64,000 nucleotides of DNA from Deinococcus sp. YIM 134068 (GCF_036543075.1 NZ_JAZHPF010000002.1:1-64000); one strand, 5' to 3'. Shown: positions 37,343 through 50,231, counted from the first letter of the stretch. The notes: generated by a model not told the origin, from the letters alone. A program made the numbers and translations.

Positions 37343-37363
37343 CCTCCCCCGCAAGGGGGGAGG
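37343..37363. repeat. C-rich intergenic hairpin (family CCTCCCCC)
   Basis: CCTCCCCC pairs with GGGGGGAGG around GCAA; the flanks CCCACCCGG before and AGGAAAAGAGG after match other family members. It lies just past the alpha-2-macroglobulin gene. Confidence 0.75.
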
Positions 37364-37444
37364 AGGAAAAGAGGCGGGGTCTTCCCCAACTGGATGGGGG
37401 AGGTGGTCCTCCCTCTGACCAACGCTTGCCTCATCACCCATCCC

Positions 37445-37908
37445 TCAACCCTCCTCACTTCCCCCCTCCTCCGGCAGCGGCCCCACCTCCCCGCCCGTGA
37501 ATCTCTTCGTCAGCCAGCGGTCGAAGCGGGCCAGCCCCTCCGCCTGCCGGGCGTAGGCGGCGTTCAGGGCGCGCAGCCGGGCGTGGACGGCTCTTAACCG
37601 CTCGTCGCTGAGGGGGATGTCGGCCCGCGTCCAATCCCGGCGATAGGTGCCGTCAATGTCGTGCGTGGCGCGGCGCAGCGTCACCATGTCGCGCACCTCG
37701 TCGAGCGGCACGCCGAGGACGCGCAGGTCCATCACGTCGCGCAGGAGCCGCAGCGCGTAGGGGCCGTACAGCGCCCGGCCCGACGCGGTTTCCTGATCGG
37801 GGGTGAGCAGGCCCAATTCGGCGTAATGCATCACCGTGCGCCGGGTGACGCCCGCCTCGCGCGCGAGTTCGGCGGTCGTGTAGAAGGTGACGTGTTCCCT
37901 CACGCGGG

Positions 37909-37912
<4 letters not shown>
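37445..37912 (-). CDS. MerR-family transcriptional regulator
   Basis: Regulator of 155 residues. The MerR winged HTH is at the N-terminus (FYTTAELAREAGVTRRTVMH, then YAELGLLTP). A helical dimerisation region follows with MDLRVLGVPLDEVRDMVTLR. There are no clustered Cys for metal binding, so the effector is probably organic or redox-related. The start overlaps the stop of the upstream quinone oxidoreductase by four bases. The two are co-expressed, and the regulator probably controls that operon. Confidence 0.9.
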
Positions 37913-38886
<974 letters not shown>

Positions 38887-38952
38887 GGGAAACCTCCTGT
38901 GAGTTGGCGGTTGGAAAGTGTGCTCAGAGTGTACGGCTCAGGCCGGGGCATG

Positions 38953-38968
38953 TGAACGCCTGCGTTCA
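38953..38968. promoter_or_regulatory. Perfect palindrome TGAACGC-N2-GCGTTCA
   Basis: Seven-base arms TGAACGC and GCGTTCA around CT, upstream of the quinone oxidoreductase/MerR operon and directly before a TTGACG box reading the other way. Probable operator for a dimeric regulator. Confidence 0.55.
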
Positions 38969-38971
38969 AAA

Positions 38972-39001
38972 TTGACGTTGACGGATATTCTGGTCTAGCC
39001 T
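38972..39001 (+). promoter_or_regulatory. Candidate promoter TTGACG-N18-TAGCCT
   Basis: TTGACG (38972-38977) and TAGCCT (38996-39001) read away from the oxidoreductase. The ATG of a 22-codon ORF begins six bases after the -10 box, which suits a leaderless transcript. Confidence 0.4.
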
Positions 39002-39006
39002 GAACC

Positions 39007-39075
39007 ATGCACAACCCACGGCCTCGTCGCCCGCAACGGCGGGTTTGGAGCTATGTTGCCAGGATCACCTCATGA
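39007..39075 (+). CDS. Possible leaderless Arg-rich micro-ORF
   Basis: 22 codons, eight of them Arg, starting MHNPRPRRPQRRV. It begins immediately behind a plausible -10 box and contains the hairpin GCCCGC-AACG-GCGGGTTT (39029-39046). The alternative is a very short untranslated RNA ending at that hairpin. It overlaps the end of the convergent gene at 39065-39427. Weakly supported. Confidence 0.25.
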   Translation: MHNPRPRRPQRRVWSYVARITS

Positions 39076-39427
39076 GCTTGAAATACAGCTCTCCCGGCGA
39101 GTCCGCTTCGGGAACATCCCAACCCTTCAGGTGCATCCAGCGGGCATGGACGGCTGGAATCTCCTCTCGCGGGATGCGGATGAACTGCGACCACTTCTTC
39201 TCCATACTGTGCGGATAGAACACCATGTTCAGAAGGGCACCGTGAATAGCAAGGGCCACATCTTCGTTGGAGTCATCTACCGATGGATATGCCGCAGCGA
39301 TTGCCTCAAAGGTTTCTTCGTCTACACCCGTGACTGTATCAAGATCAGAGTCAAGAAAGACAGGAGCCGCCTTCAAACAGTCGCCAATTACCGCTTGATC
39401 CTCTGCGGACATCCGTTCAAACGCCAT
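39065..39427 (-). CDS. Hypothetical acidic protein
   Basis: Protein of 120 residues, acidic, with no membrane segment or known motif. It contains ERMSAEDQAVIGDCLKAAPV, TFEAIAAAYPSVDDSNEDVA and a C-terminal SPGELYFKLMR. The ATG at 39427 starts the compact version; the frame extends upstream into the acyl-CoA dehydrogenase gene only as antisense. GC content is visibly lower than that of the neighbours. It is divergent from the acyl-CoA dehydrogenase. No function proposed. Confidence 0.65.
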   Translation of the reverse strand: MAFERMSAEDQAVIGDCLKAAPVFLDSDLDTVTGVDEETFEAIAAAYPSVDDSNEDVALAIHGALLNMVFYPHSMEKKWSQFIRIPREEIPAVHARWMHLKGWDVPEADSPGELYFKLMR

Positions 39428-39475
39428 AACCGAGTGTAAACGGCTGCTCGTCCCATCCAAAGGAGACCCCCCGAC

Positions 39476-41272
<1,797 letters not shown>

Positions 41273-41278
41273 GGGAGC

Positions 41279-41306
41279 GGCCAGCTTCCAGCGGCCAGCC
41301 GCCAGC
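41279..41306. repeat. Heptamer array, NNCCAGC x4
   Basis: GGCCAGC, TTCCAGC, GGCCAGC, CGCCAGC, beginning seven bases after the acyl-CoA dehydrogenase stop. Confidence 0.9.
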
Positions 41307-41331
41307 GGAGAGAGACTTCAACCGGGTCGCC

Positions 41332-42126
41332 GTGCATGGGCGGAATATCGCCTATCTGGAGGTTTCACCGCCTCAGCCGCGCGCCACTGTCCTGTTCCTC
41401 GCGTGGCTCGGCGGCTCGCGGTTGGGTTGGGAGGGGGTGGTGGCGGAGGTCGGCAAGGAATATCGCGCCTTAGCTCCCGACCACCGGGACACGGGCGATT
41501 CGGACCCTTTCGGGGACGCCTTCACACTCGCGGACCTTGCCGACGACGCGGCGGCGTTCCTGCGGGCGGTGGACGCCGCGCCCGCCTTCGTGGTCGGGCT
41601 GAGCATGGGCGGGATGGTCGCGCAACACCTCGCGCTGCGGCACCCGGACCTCGTGCGCGGGCTGGTGCTCGTGTCCACGACTCCGGGCGGGGCGGAGAGT
41701 ACCCCGGCCACCGAACGCGGGCGCGCGGCCCTCTTCCTGCCCGCCGACATGGAGGCGCGGGAACGGGCGCGGCAGGCCCTCACCCTGATGACGCACGACG
41801 GCTTCACCGAGCGGAACCCGGAGACTCTGGCAACCGCCGCCCGCCACGCCGAGCGCCACCCCATGAGCGCCGAGAGCTTCAAGCGGCAGTTCCGGGCCAT
41901 CCGCGCCCACGACACGACACCGGACCTCGCCCGCCTGACCGTCCCGACGCTCGTGCTGCACGGCGAACACGACGACCTGATCCCCCTCCCGAACGCTGAG
42001 CGGCTGGCGGCGGCCATCCCCGGCGCGGAGTTGCGCGTCTACGCGGGCACGGGGCACATGCCGCATCTGGAGCGGGCGGAGGAGTTCCTGAAAGATGTGC
42101 GCGAGTTCCTGACGACGAGCGGGTGA
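41332..42126 (+). CDS. Alpha/beta hydrolase
   Basis: Serine hydrolase of about 264 residues. The nucleophile elbow is FVVGLSMGGMVAQHLALRHP (GxSxG), the acid is Asp in LHGEHDDLIPLP and the histidine is in YAGTGHMPHLERAEEF. Close to haloperoxidase/carboxylesterase-like hydrolases; substrate unknown. The start is uncertain: GTG at 41332 follows GAGAGAG, but the frame continues upstream through the heptamer array to a TTG at 41268 and GTG at 41262, which would include more of the first beta strand. It is probably in an operon with the acyl-CoA dehydrogenase, where it might act as a thioesterase. Confidence 0.88.
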   Translation: MHGRNIAYLEVSPPQPRATVLFLAWLGGSRLGWEGVVAEVGKEYRALAPDHRDTGDSDPFGDAFTLADLADDAAAFLRAVDAAPAFVVGLSMGGMVAQHLALRHPDLVRGLVLVSTTPGGAESTPATERGRAALFLPADMEARERARQALTLMTHDGFTERNPETLATAARHAERHPMSAESFKRQFRAIRAHDTTPDLARLTVPTLVLHGEHDDLIPLPNAERLAAAIPGAELRVYAGTGHMPHLERAEEFLKDVREFLTTSG

Positions 42127-42136
42127 GGTCCGACCC

Positions 42137-42856
42137 TCACTCCATCCCTGTGAAGTCCAGTTCCGTCTCCCGCACGAGGGTGGCGCGGCCCGTGGTCACG
42201 TCCAGCGTCAGGAGTTCGCCCCCCAGCGTCAGGCCGTAGAGGACGCCGCCCTGCACGTCGAGGCCGAAGACCGCCGGGTAGCCGATCTCGCCGATCACCG
42301 TCGCCTGTCCCGTCGTGAGGTCCACCGTCGCCAGCGTGTCCGTCTCCGCGAAGGGGCTGGAGGTGACGGTGGCGTAGAGCGTGCCCTCCGGGGTAAAGGC
42401 GAGGTCGCCGCTGGCCGGGAGGCCCAGCGAGCCGATGAGGGAGGCCCGCCCCGTCGTCTTGTCCACCGTGTACAGCCCGCCGGACCCCGACGCGGCGTAG
42501 AGGGTGCCGTCCCCGTCCGCCGTGAGGGCGTTCATGGTGAAGCTGCCGAGGTCGCCCACCGTCGTCACCTCTCCGGTCTCGGTCTCGATGCGGACGAGGG
42601 TGCTGAACGTCACGGCGTAGAGGTCGCTGCCGTCCCAGGCGAGGTCCGTGATGACCGAGGAGGTGTTCAGCGTCGCCACCCGCTCGTCGTCCCCCGGCCC
42701 GCTCAGGACGACGCGGTAGAGCGCGTTGTCGGTGACGGCGTAGGCGCTGTAGGTGGTGGGTTCGGGAATCGGCCCGCTGCCGCCCCCGCCACACGCCACC
42801 AGGAGAGCGGCGAGGAGGGAGAGGAAAGGCGTGTGGTTGCGTGGAGGTCGTTGCAT
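42137..42856 (-). CDS. Lipoprotein with beta-propeller repeats
   Basis: Lipoprotein of 239 residues. The signal SLLAALLVAC ends in a lipobox Cys followed by GGGGSG, a typical linker. The remainder consists of repeating strands with a recurrent pattern of xLYAVT, TGxxTxIG and DLxxxG: ITDLAWDGSDLYAVTFS, TTGRASLIGSLGLPASGDLA, LTTGQATVIGEIGYPAVFGL and VTTGRATLVRETE. This looks like a small propeller related to DUF4394-type proteins. Function unknown, probably an envelope or extracellular binding protein. Convergent with the hydrolase. Confidence 0.8.
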   Translation of the reverse strand: MQRPPRNHTPFLSLLAALLVACGGGGSGPIPEPTTYSAYAVTDNALYRVVLSGPGDDERVATLNTSSVITDLAWDGSDLYAVTFSTLVRIETETGEVTTVGDLGSFTMNALTADGDGTLYAASGSGGLYTVDKTTGRASLIGSLGLPASGDLAFTPEGTLYATVTSSPFAETDTLATVDLTTGQATVIGEIGYPAVFGLDVQGGVLYGLTLGGELLTLDVTTGRATLVRETELDFTGME

Positions 42857-42930
42857 TGTGCCGCCAATCGTCAAGGAACAGCGTCCACGCCTGAGATGGT
42901 TGGTGGGATGCTGAAGCGGTGGGCCACGCG

Positions 42931-44145
42931 CTACTTCAGGGCCGGGAAGCGTTCGCGGCTGAGGGTCAGCGTCTCCACGCCCTTGCCCATGTTGACGAGC
43001 AGCCGGGCAGAGGTGGCGCGGCTGATCATGGCCCGCTCGGTGGTGGAGAGGCGGTCGGGGACGAAGTGGTAGGTGCAGACGGTTGGGCCGCCACTGCATA
43101 CGTCTTTTCTGTCCGACGTGGTGCCGTCCACATACATGCCGATTCGTCCCAACTCGACATTGTTCGCGTCGTAGAAAGCCAAGGCCGCTGCCAGCCCTTT
43201 GCCATAAGCAATGGCCGTGTTGTGCGCCACTCTCACAATGAAGTCGAGTTGCGGCACCGAGTCCGGCCTGGCGCGCAGCTTGGACCCGGCATCCTGGCAC
43301 GCCAGGAAGATCGAGTTGTACGACGTGTCCACGGTGATCGTGCCCTCCGTCGAATTGAACTCGGCGCGACCGGGCGGGCTGGCCGATACGCCTTTGGAGG
43401 CGGAGGCGTGCCCCTCGGCGCAGGCCTGCTGCCGGGTAATCTCGTCGGGGAAGAAGAAGGGATAGACCCAGCTCGCGGAGGCGGTGGCGACGCTGGGGCT
43501 GGTCGGCGCGGGTGCCGGGCTGGCCTGACCGAGAAGAGTCTGCGGCTGTCCGGCGGCTGGGGCGGCGGGTGCGGCGGTGGCGACAGGTGCCGCCTTGAGT
43601 CGCGTGACATAGGTACTGAACGCGGGGCTGGCGAGGAACTTCTGGACCAGCTTGCCCGCGCAATCGGCGGCGGCGCGGTCGTCGTCGGAGTTGACCTGGA
43701 GGTAGCCCGTCCAGCGAATCCAACTGGAGAAGCCGCCGCTCGTGCCCTCGCAGGAATCGGCCCACAGCACGGCGTTGTTGTTGGAGGCGTCCACGAACTC
43801 CGCCCCGGCGCGCACCTTCCGCCCGTTCAGACAACCGATGACCGGCAGGCAGACCCGGCCCCCGCCGTCGATGGACGTGATGCCGCCGTTGACATTCAGA
43901 GCGTTTGGCGTCTCGCTGCGGACCGCCTGCACGACGCCGCTGTTGATGAGGGCCTGTTCCAGCGCGTTCTGGAAGGTGGCGTTGGCGCTGTTGCCGCAGT
44001 AACCGCCCCGGCACCAGTTCGGCCCGATGTAGACCGTCGCCTGCGGTGGGGCCGTCTGCGCGGCGGCGTGGGCACCCCCGACGAGGCCCGTGAGAAGGAG
44101 GAGCTGCCGTGAACGCACGCGTCGCCCTGCCGTTCCTGAACCCAT
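42931..44145 (-). CDS. Secreted protein of unknown function
   Basis: Exported protein of 404 residues. The signal peptide (RQLLLLTGLVGGAHAAA) follows a basic N-terminus. An N-terminal domain, beginning ATVYIGPNWCRGGYCGNSAN with a close Cys pair, contains several more Cys (CLPVIGCLNG, ADSCEG) that probably form disulfides. An Ala/Pro-rich linker (about residues 190-230) separates it from a C-terminal domain starting SWVYPFFFPDEITRQQACAE, with Cys in FLACQDAG, VCSGG and VCTYH. The double-domain, disulfide-rich layout suggests an extracellular or surface protein. No family recognised. GGGGG lies before the ATG at 44145. Confidence 0.75.
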   Translation of the reverse strand: MGSGTAGRRVRSRQLLLLTGLVGGAHAAAQTAPPQATVYIGPNWCRGGYCGNSANATFQNALEQALINSGVVQAVRSETPNALNVNGGITSIDGGGRVCLPVIGCLNGRKVRAGAEFVDASNNNAVLWADSCEGTSGGFSSWIRWTGYLQVNSDDDRAAADCAGKLVQKFLASPAFSTYVTRLKAAPVATAAPAAPAAGQPQTLLGQASPAPAPTSPSVATASASWVYPFFFPDEITRQQACAEGHASASKGVSASPPGRAEFNSTEGTITVDTSYNSIFLACQDAGSKLRARPDSVPQLDFIVRVAHNTAIAYGKGLAAALAFYDANNVELGRIGMYVDGTTSDRKDVCSGGPTVCTYHFVPDRLSTTERAMISRATSARLLVNMGKGVETLTLSRERFPALK

Positions 44146-44286
44146 CGTTCCCCCTTGTCCCTGCCCGAACCGTCTCGCCGTGGTCACTACTCCTGCCATA
44201 ACCGCCCGTGTAGTCAGCATGAGTAGTGTGACATATTTTTCAATTCGTCCAGTCTCGGGTCGCCCAGTGTCCCCGCTCGTTCAGAA

Positions 44287-44315
44287 TTGACGTACACGTA
44301 CACTTTCCCTATGCT
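44287..44315 (+). promoter_or_regulatory. Promoter of the acyl-CoA catabolic operon
   Basis: TTGACG (44287-44292) and TATGCT (44310-44315) with a 17-bp spacer, 47 bp before the SDR start codon. The spacer contains the repeat GTACACGTACAC, which might bind a regulator. Confidence 0.75.
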
Positions 44316-44362
44316 GGGGTCACTTCACAACCCCACTCCAGCACGCAAGGAGGCCCCAGCCC

Positions 44363-45139
<777 letters not shown>

Positions 45140-45143
45140 GAGC

Positions 45144-45200
45144 GGTCAGCTCTCAGCGATCAGCTCTCAGCGAGAGATTGGAAGCTGACCGCTGACAGCC
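45144..45200. repeat. Heptamer arrays in inverted arrangement
   Basis: GGTCAGC, TCTCAGC, GATCAGC, TCTCAGC, then after 12 bases GCTGACC, GCTGACA, GCC. The ends GCGGTCAGCT and AGCTGACCGC are perfect inverted complements, so the array folds into a stem inside the operon between the SDR and MaoC genes. Confidence 0.85.
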
Positions 45201-45214
45201 CCAAAGGAGCACTC

Positions 45215-45664
45215 ATGCACCTCCCCGACCTTCGCGCCCGTGTCGGCCAGGAAGTCGCCCTCTCCGAATGGGTGACAGTCACGCAGGAGATGGTTCATCA
45301 GTTCGCGGACGCGACCGGCGACCACCAGTTCATTCACGTGGACCCGGAGCGGGCGGCGCGGACACCCTTCGGCGGCCCCGTCGCGCACGGCTTCCTGACG
45401 CTCTCGCTGCTCGCCGGGCACTTCATGACGGGGGGTGGCTTTCCCCCGCTGGAGGGGACGCGCATGGTCGTGAACTACGGCCTGAACCGTGTGCGCTTCA
45501 TCTCGCCCGTGCCCGTGGGGAGCCGCCTTCGCAACCGCGCGACCCTCCTCGGCGTGGAGGACGGCCAGGGCTTCGCCCAGATGACCGTCACCAACACCAT
45601 CGAGATTGAGGGAAGTGAGCGGCCCGCCGCTACCGCCGAGACGGTGATGCGGGTCTACCTGTGA
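45215..45664 (+). CDS. MaoC family enoyl-CoA hydratase
   Basis: Single hot-dog domain of 149 residues with the R-hydratase signature: FADATGDHQFIHVDPERA (catalytic Asp and His) and FGGPVAHGFLTLSLLAG. It hydrates trans-2-enoyl-CoA to 3-hydroxyacyl-CoA, or the reverse. AAAGGAG before the ATG at 45215. The stop overlaps the start of the thioesterase gene, so both are co-translated in the acyl-CoA operon. Confidence 0.93.
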   Translation: MHLPDLRARVGQEVALSEWVTVTQEMVHQFADATGDHQFIHVDPERAARTPFGGPVAHGFLTLSLLAGHFMTGGGFPPLEGTRMVVNYGLNRVRFISPVPVGSRLRNRATLLGVEDGQGFAQMTVTNTIEIEGSERPAATAETVMRVYL

Positions 45665-46107
45665 CGGCGTTGGAGGGGGTCGAGGCCGTCGCCTTTGCCC
45701 AGCGCGTCCTCGACTCGCAGCCCTTCAGCGTCCTCGTCGGGGCGCGGGTGGAGGAGATGTCCCGCGAGGGCGTGGTCGTGCGGGTGCCCTTCCGGCCCGA
45801 CCTCACCCAACACCACGGCTTCGCGCATGGCGGCGTCCAAGCGGCGCTGGCCGACATCGCCCTCACCTTTATGGGGGCGGCGGCGCTGGGGCCGAGTGTC
45901 TTGACCTCGGAGTTCAAGATCAACTTTCTACGGCCCGGTATGGGCGAGGCGCTCGTCGCCCGTGGAAGTGTGATCAGCGCGGGCAAGCGGCAGGCCGTGA
46001 CCCGCTGCGACATCTTCGCCGTGCAGGATGGGGAGGAGCGGTTGGTCGCCACCGCCCTCGGCACCATCGTCACGGCGGACGTGCCCCCGGCGGGAGGGGA
46101 GAGGTGA
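45661..46107 (+). CDS. PaaI-type hot-dog thioesterase
   Basis: Acyl-CoA thioesterase of 148 residues, hot-dog fold, PaaI/YdiI branch. The core helix and catalytic region read LTQHHGFAHGGVQAALADIAL, and the later strands include SEFKINFLRPGMGEALVARG. It starts with GTG at 45661 overlapping the hydratase stop, and its own stop overlaps the macrodomain gene by four bases. Probably releases acids from stalled CoA thioesters; it may serve phenylacetate or fatty acyl pathways. Confidence 0.92.
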   Translation: MTALEGVEAVAFAQRVLDSQPFSVLVGARVEEMSREGVVVRVPFRPDLTQHHGFAHGGVQAALADIALTFMGAAALGPSVLTSEFKINFLRPGMGEALVARGSVISAGKRQAVTRCDIFAVQDGEERLVATALGTIVTADVPPAGGER

Positions 46108-46621
46108 GCCTGAGCTATGTGTCGGGCGACGCCACCCAGCCGAGCGGAGAGGGGCCGAAACTCCTCGTCCACGTCTGCAACGACATCGGCGCGTGGGGAC
46201 GGGGCTTCGTACTGGCGCTGTCGAGGTGTTCCCGTGAGCCGGAGCGAGCGTACAAACGTTGGGCGGCGAGGGAGACCGGGCAGCCCTTCGCGCTCGGGGA
46301 GGTGCAATTCGTCTCCGTCGCCCCCGACCTGACAGTAGCGAACCTGATCGGCCAACACGATATCGCCCGCAAGAACCGACCGACGGACGTGCCCCCTGTA
46401 CGTTATGAGGCCATCCGCGCCGGGCTGGTACGGGTACGCGAGGAGGCGCGGCGCGTGGGCGCGTCAGTTCACATGCCCCGCATCGGCGCAGGTGTAGCGG
46501 GCGGCGACTGGACGCTCATTGAGCCGATCGTCCTCGAAGAACTCGTCGCGCACGGCTTGGACGTGACTGTGTATGACCTACCGCCCGTTACAGCGGGTGT
46601 GGCCCCGGCGGGAGGGGGGAA

Positions 46622-46625
<4 letters not shown>
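46104..46625 (+). CDS. Macrodomain protein (ADP-ribose binding)
   Basis: Macrodomain protein of 173 residues. The N-terminal SLSYVSGDATQP is the first ADP-ribose loop. LLVHVCNDIGAWGRGFVLAL resembles the TARG1/Poa1-like distal loop, and HMPRIGAGVAGGDWTLIEP is the phosphate-binding loop. Such proteins remove ADP-ribose esters or hydrolyse O-acyl-ADP-ribose. It starts with GTG at 46104, overlapping the thioesterase stop, and its stop overlaps the next gene by four bases. Its tight placement inside an acyl-CoA operon hints at a link to acyl-ADP-ribose turnover, which is inference. Confidence 0.88.
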
Positions 46626-48226
<1,601 letters not shown>

Positions 48227-48234
<8 letters not shown>

Positions 48235-48442
48235 ACGCCTGACCACGGTGGGCAAATCGCGGGCGGTCATCCTCCCCAAAGAGCTGCTGGAGCTGTACGG
48301 GTTCGGTGAGGAGGTGGAGATCGAACCGACGGATGGGGGCTTGATTCTTCGCCCGGCCAGACGGGGCCTGAGCTTCGAGGAGGCCGCCGAGAAGCTGTTC
48401 GCCGAGAAGGAAGAGTTGCTGGAGCGCCTCAGCAACGCATGA
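48227..48442 (+). CDS. AbrB/MazE-like antitoxin
   Basis: Swapped-hairpin (SpoVT-AbrB) DNA-binding antitoxin of 71 residues. The N-terminal [20 protein letters not shown] is the AbrB fold; the C-terminal acidic helix ([19 protein letters not shown]) would wrap the toxin. It starts within the end of the acyl-CoA dehydrogenase gene and overlaps the Doc gene by four bases. Expected to neutralise Doc and to repress its own transcription. AbrB-type antitoxins with Doc toxins are less common than Phd-Doc pairs. Confidence 0.9.
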
Positions 48443-48825
48443 CGATCTACCTCACGCCGGAACAGGTGACGGCCCTGCACGACCGGGCGCTGAGCCGTCA
48501 CGGTGGAACGCCCGGTCTACGCGATCCCGGTGCCCTCGCATCTGCCCTCGCCCAACCCGCGATGGAGGCATTCGGCGTCAAGCTGTACCCGTCGCTGACG
48601 GAGAAGGCCGCCGCCCTCCTCTTCCTGGCGCGGAATCACGGCTTCATCGACGGCAATAAGCGAACGGCCTACGCCGCCGCCTACGTCTTCCTGCTCCTGA
48701 ACGGCTCGGAACTCTCCGGCCCGGACGACGCCGTGTTCGAGCTGGTGCTGAGGACGGCACGGGGAGAATTGGCCGACCCGCGAGCGGTTGCCGCTGCCCT
48801 TGAATCTCTCGTCACCCTGCCCTAG
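48439..48825 (+). CDS. doc: Doc-type Fic toxin
   Basis: Fic/Doc family toxin of 128 residues. The catalytic Fic motif reads LARNHGFIDGNKRTAYAAAY, with the His, Asp-Gly-Asn-Lys-Arg core present. The N-terminal LTPEQVTALHDRALSRHGG and LRDPGALASALAQP are typical of Doc proteins (death-on-curing). Doc of phage P1 phosphorylates EF-Tu and stops translation. It overlaps the AbrB-type antitoxin by four bases. The pair forms a type II toxin-antitoxin module sitting within a catabolic operon. Confidence 0.9.
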   Translation: MTIYLTPEQVTALHDRALSRHGGTPGLRDPGALASALAQPAMEAFGVKLYPSLTEKAAALLFLARNHGFIDGNKRTAYAAAYVFLLLNGSELSGPDDAVFELVLRTARGELADPRAVAAALESLVTLP

Positions 48826-48847
48826 CTGATCATTTCCAGGAGGATTC

Positions 48848-48892
48848 ATGTTGTTCGATCAGCAGAATTGCCCTCGAAGGAATTTACGGTAA
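48848..48892 (+). CDS. Leader ORF coupled to the CbrC-like gene
   Basis: Fourteen codons, MLFDQQNCPRRNLR, starting at an ATG with AGGAGG six bases before it, the best ribosome-binding site in this stretch. Its TAA overlaps the ATG of the next gene as TAATG. This arrangement usually means translational coupling. It could also be the true N-terminus of the next gene disrupted by a frameshift. Confidence 0.5.
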   Translation: MLFDQQNCPRRNLR

Positions 48893-49419
48893 TGGTCGAG
48901 GCTCTGCCTGACTTCCCATATCATCCTGATCCCGTAAGCACAGGCGTTGTTGAACGGGTAGATGCAGTTTGTGGCGTGTGTGACCAGCGCCGAGAATGGC
49001 TCTACACCGGACCGTTCTACGCCCGTGAAAAACCCGAACGCCTCTGCCCCTGGTGTGTGGCCGACGGTCGGGCAGCGTCCCAGTATGACGGGAACTTCCA
49101 CGACGCCAGTTTCGATGACTCAGCAAGCCCTGAAAGTGTCGAGGCCGTTCTAACGCGCACACCCGGCTTCTCTACCTGGAATCCTATCTTCTGGCCCGAT
49201 CATCACGGGGAGTGCTGCGCGTACCTCGGCGACCTCGTGCCGGAGAAGCACCACGAGTTGCTTGAGGATGCGTCCGTTCAGGAGGAGTTGGCCCGAATTG
49301 CCCGTGATTGGAACATCGAGGTCAAACACGTCCTTTCCGGCGCGGACGATTCAGGACCCCTCACCCTGTTCCAGTGCCGAACCTGCGGCGTCTACCGAAT
49401 CTCGCTCGACTTCAGTTGA
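48892..49419 (+). CDS. CbrC family (UPF0167) protein
   Basis: Protein of 175 residues matching the CbrC family: PDFPYHPDPVSTGVVE at the start, then AVCGVCDQRREWLYTGPFY, RLCPWCVADGRAASQYDG and a C-terminal LFQCRTCGVYRISLDFS. The two CxxC pairs and the terminal CRTC probably bind zinc. In E. coli CbrC is associated with colicin E2 tolerance; the mechanism is unclear. The start at 48892 overlaps the stop of a 14-codon leader ORF. It lies directly after the AbrB-Doc module, and the two may have arrived together as accessory genes. Confidence 0.82.
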   Translation: MVEALPDFPYHPDPVSTGVVERVDAVCGVCDQRREWLYTGPFYAREKPERLCPWCVADGRAASQYDGNFHDASFDDSASPESVEAVLTRTPGFSTWNPIFWPDHHGECCAYLGDLVPEKHHELLEDASVQEELARIARDWNIEVKHVLSGADDSGPLTLFQCRTCGVYRISLDFS

Positions 49420-49430
49420 GGTAAACATAT

Positions 49431-50231
49431 ATGGACTTCCAAGACAAAATTATCGTCGTCACCGGGGCCGCCTCCGGCATCGGCCTCGCGCTCGCCACGC
49501 GCTTCGTGCGGGAGGGCGCGACCGTGATCGCCTCCGACCTCAACGCGGAGGTGGGGGCACAGAAGGCGGCGGAAATCGGTGCCCGCTTCGTGCCCGCGAA
49601 CGTGGCGAGGGAGGAGGAGATTCAGGCCCTGATCTCGGACGTGCTGGGGCGTGAGGGCCGCATCGACCTCTTCTGCTCCAACGCGGGCATAGGCATCGGC
49701 GCGGGGCCGGAGACGCCCGACAAGCAGTGGGACCTGATCCACCGCGTCAACGTGATGAGCCACGTCTGGGCCGCCCGGCACCTGCTCCCGCACTTTCTGG
49801 AGCGTGGAGACGGGTACTTCCTGAACACCGCGTCGGCGGCGGGCCTCCTCACCGAGCTGCATTCCGCCCCCTACGCGGTGACGAAACATGCGGCCCTCGC
49901 GTTCGCCGAGTGGCTGGCGATCACCTACGGCGACCGGGGCGTGAAGGTGGCGGCGCTGTGCCCGGAGGGCGTCTGGACCCCCATGATCCAGAACGCACCC
50001 ATCCTCCAGCAGACGGCGATCACGACGGACGAACTCGTGGAAGTGACGCTGGAGGTGCTGAGGCAAGGCGGCTTCCTCATCACCACGCACCCGACCACGC
50101 TCCAGTCCTTCCAGAACAAGGCGAACGACTACGACGGCTGGATCGGCAAGATGCGGCGGCTGCGCGTGAAGGCGATGGCGCTGCTCGCCGGGCAGGGTGA
50201 GCGGGCGTTCGGGCTGGGGGAGAAGTCGTGA
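49431..50231 (+). CDS. SDR family oxidoreductase
   Basis: Short-chain dehydrogenase of 266 residues. Cofactor motif IIVVTGAASGIGLALATRFV, NxAG in LFCSNAGIGIGAG, and catalytic Tyr-Lys in SAPYAVTKHAALAF. The C-terminus runs past the usual substrate loop with a helix ending GERAFGLGEKS. GAGG precedes the ATG at 49431. Placed between the CbrC-like gene and the phosphotransferase; it probably belongs functionally to the acyl-CoA operon on the other side of the inserted module. Confidence 0.92.
   Translation: MDFQDKIIVVTGAASGIGLALATRFVREGATVIASDLNAEVGAQKAAEIGARFVPANVAREEEIQALISDVLGREGRIDLFCSNAGIGIGAGPETPDKQWDLIHRVNVMSHVWAARHLLPHFLERGDGYFLNTASAAGLLTELHSAPYAVTKHAALAFAEWLAITYGDRGVKVAALCPEGVWTPMIQNAPILQQTAITTDELVEVTLEVLRQGGFLITTHPTTLQSFQNKANDYDGWIGKMRRLRVKAMALLAGQGERAFGLGEKS

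Noticed and set aside
42137..44014. 625-residue frame covering both secreted proteins
   Set aside because: The true lipoprotein starts at 42856 with a proper lipobox; the upstream part of the frame is antiphase to the signal-peptide protein at 42931-44145.
48439..48825. Possible RelE or MazF toxin
   Set aside because: The HGFIDGNKR Fic core identifies it as Doc.
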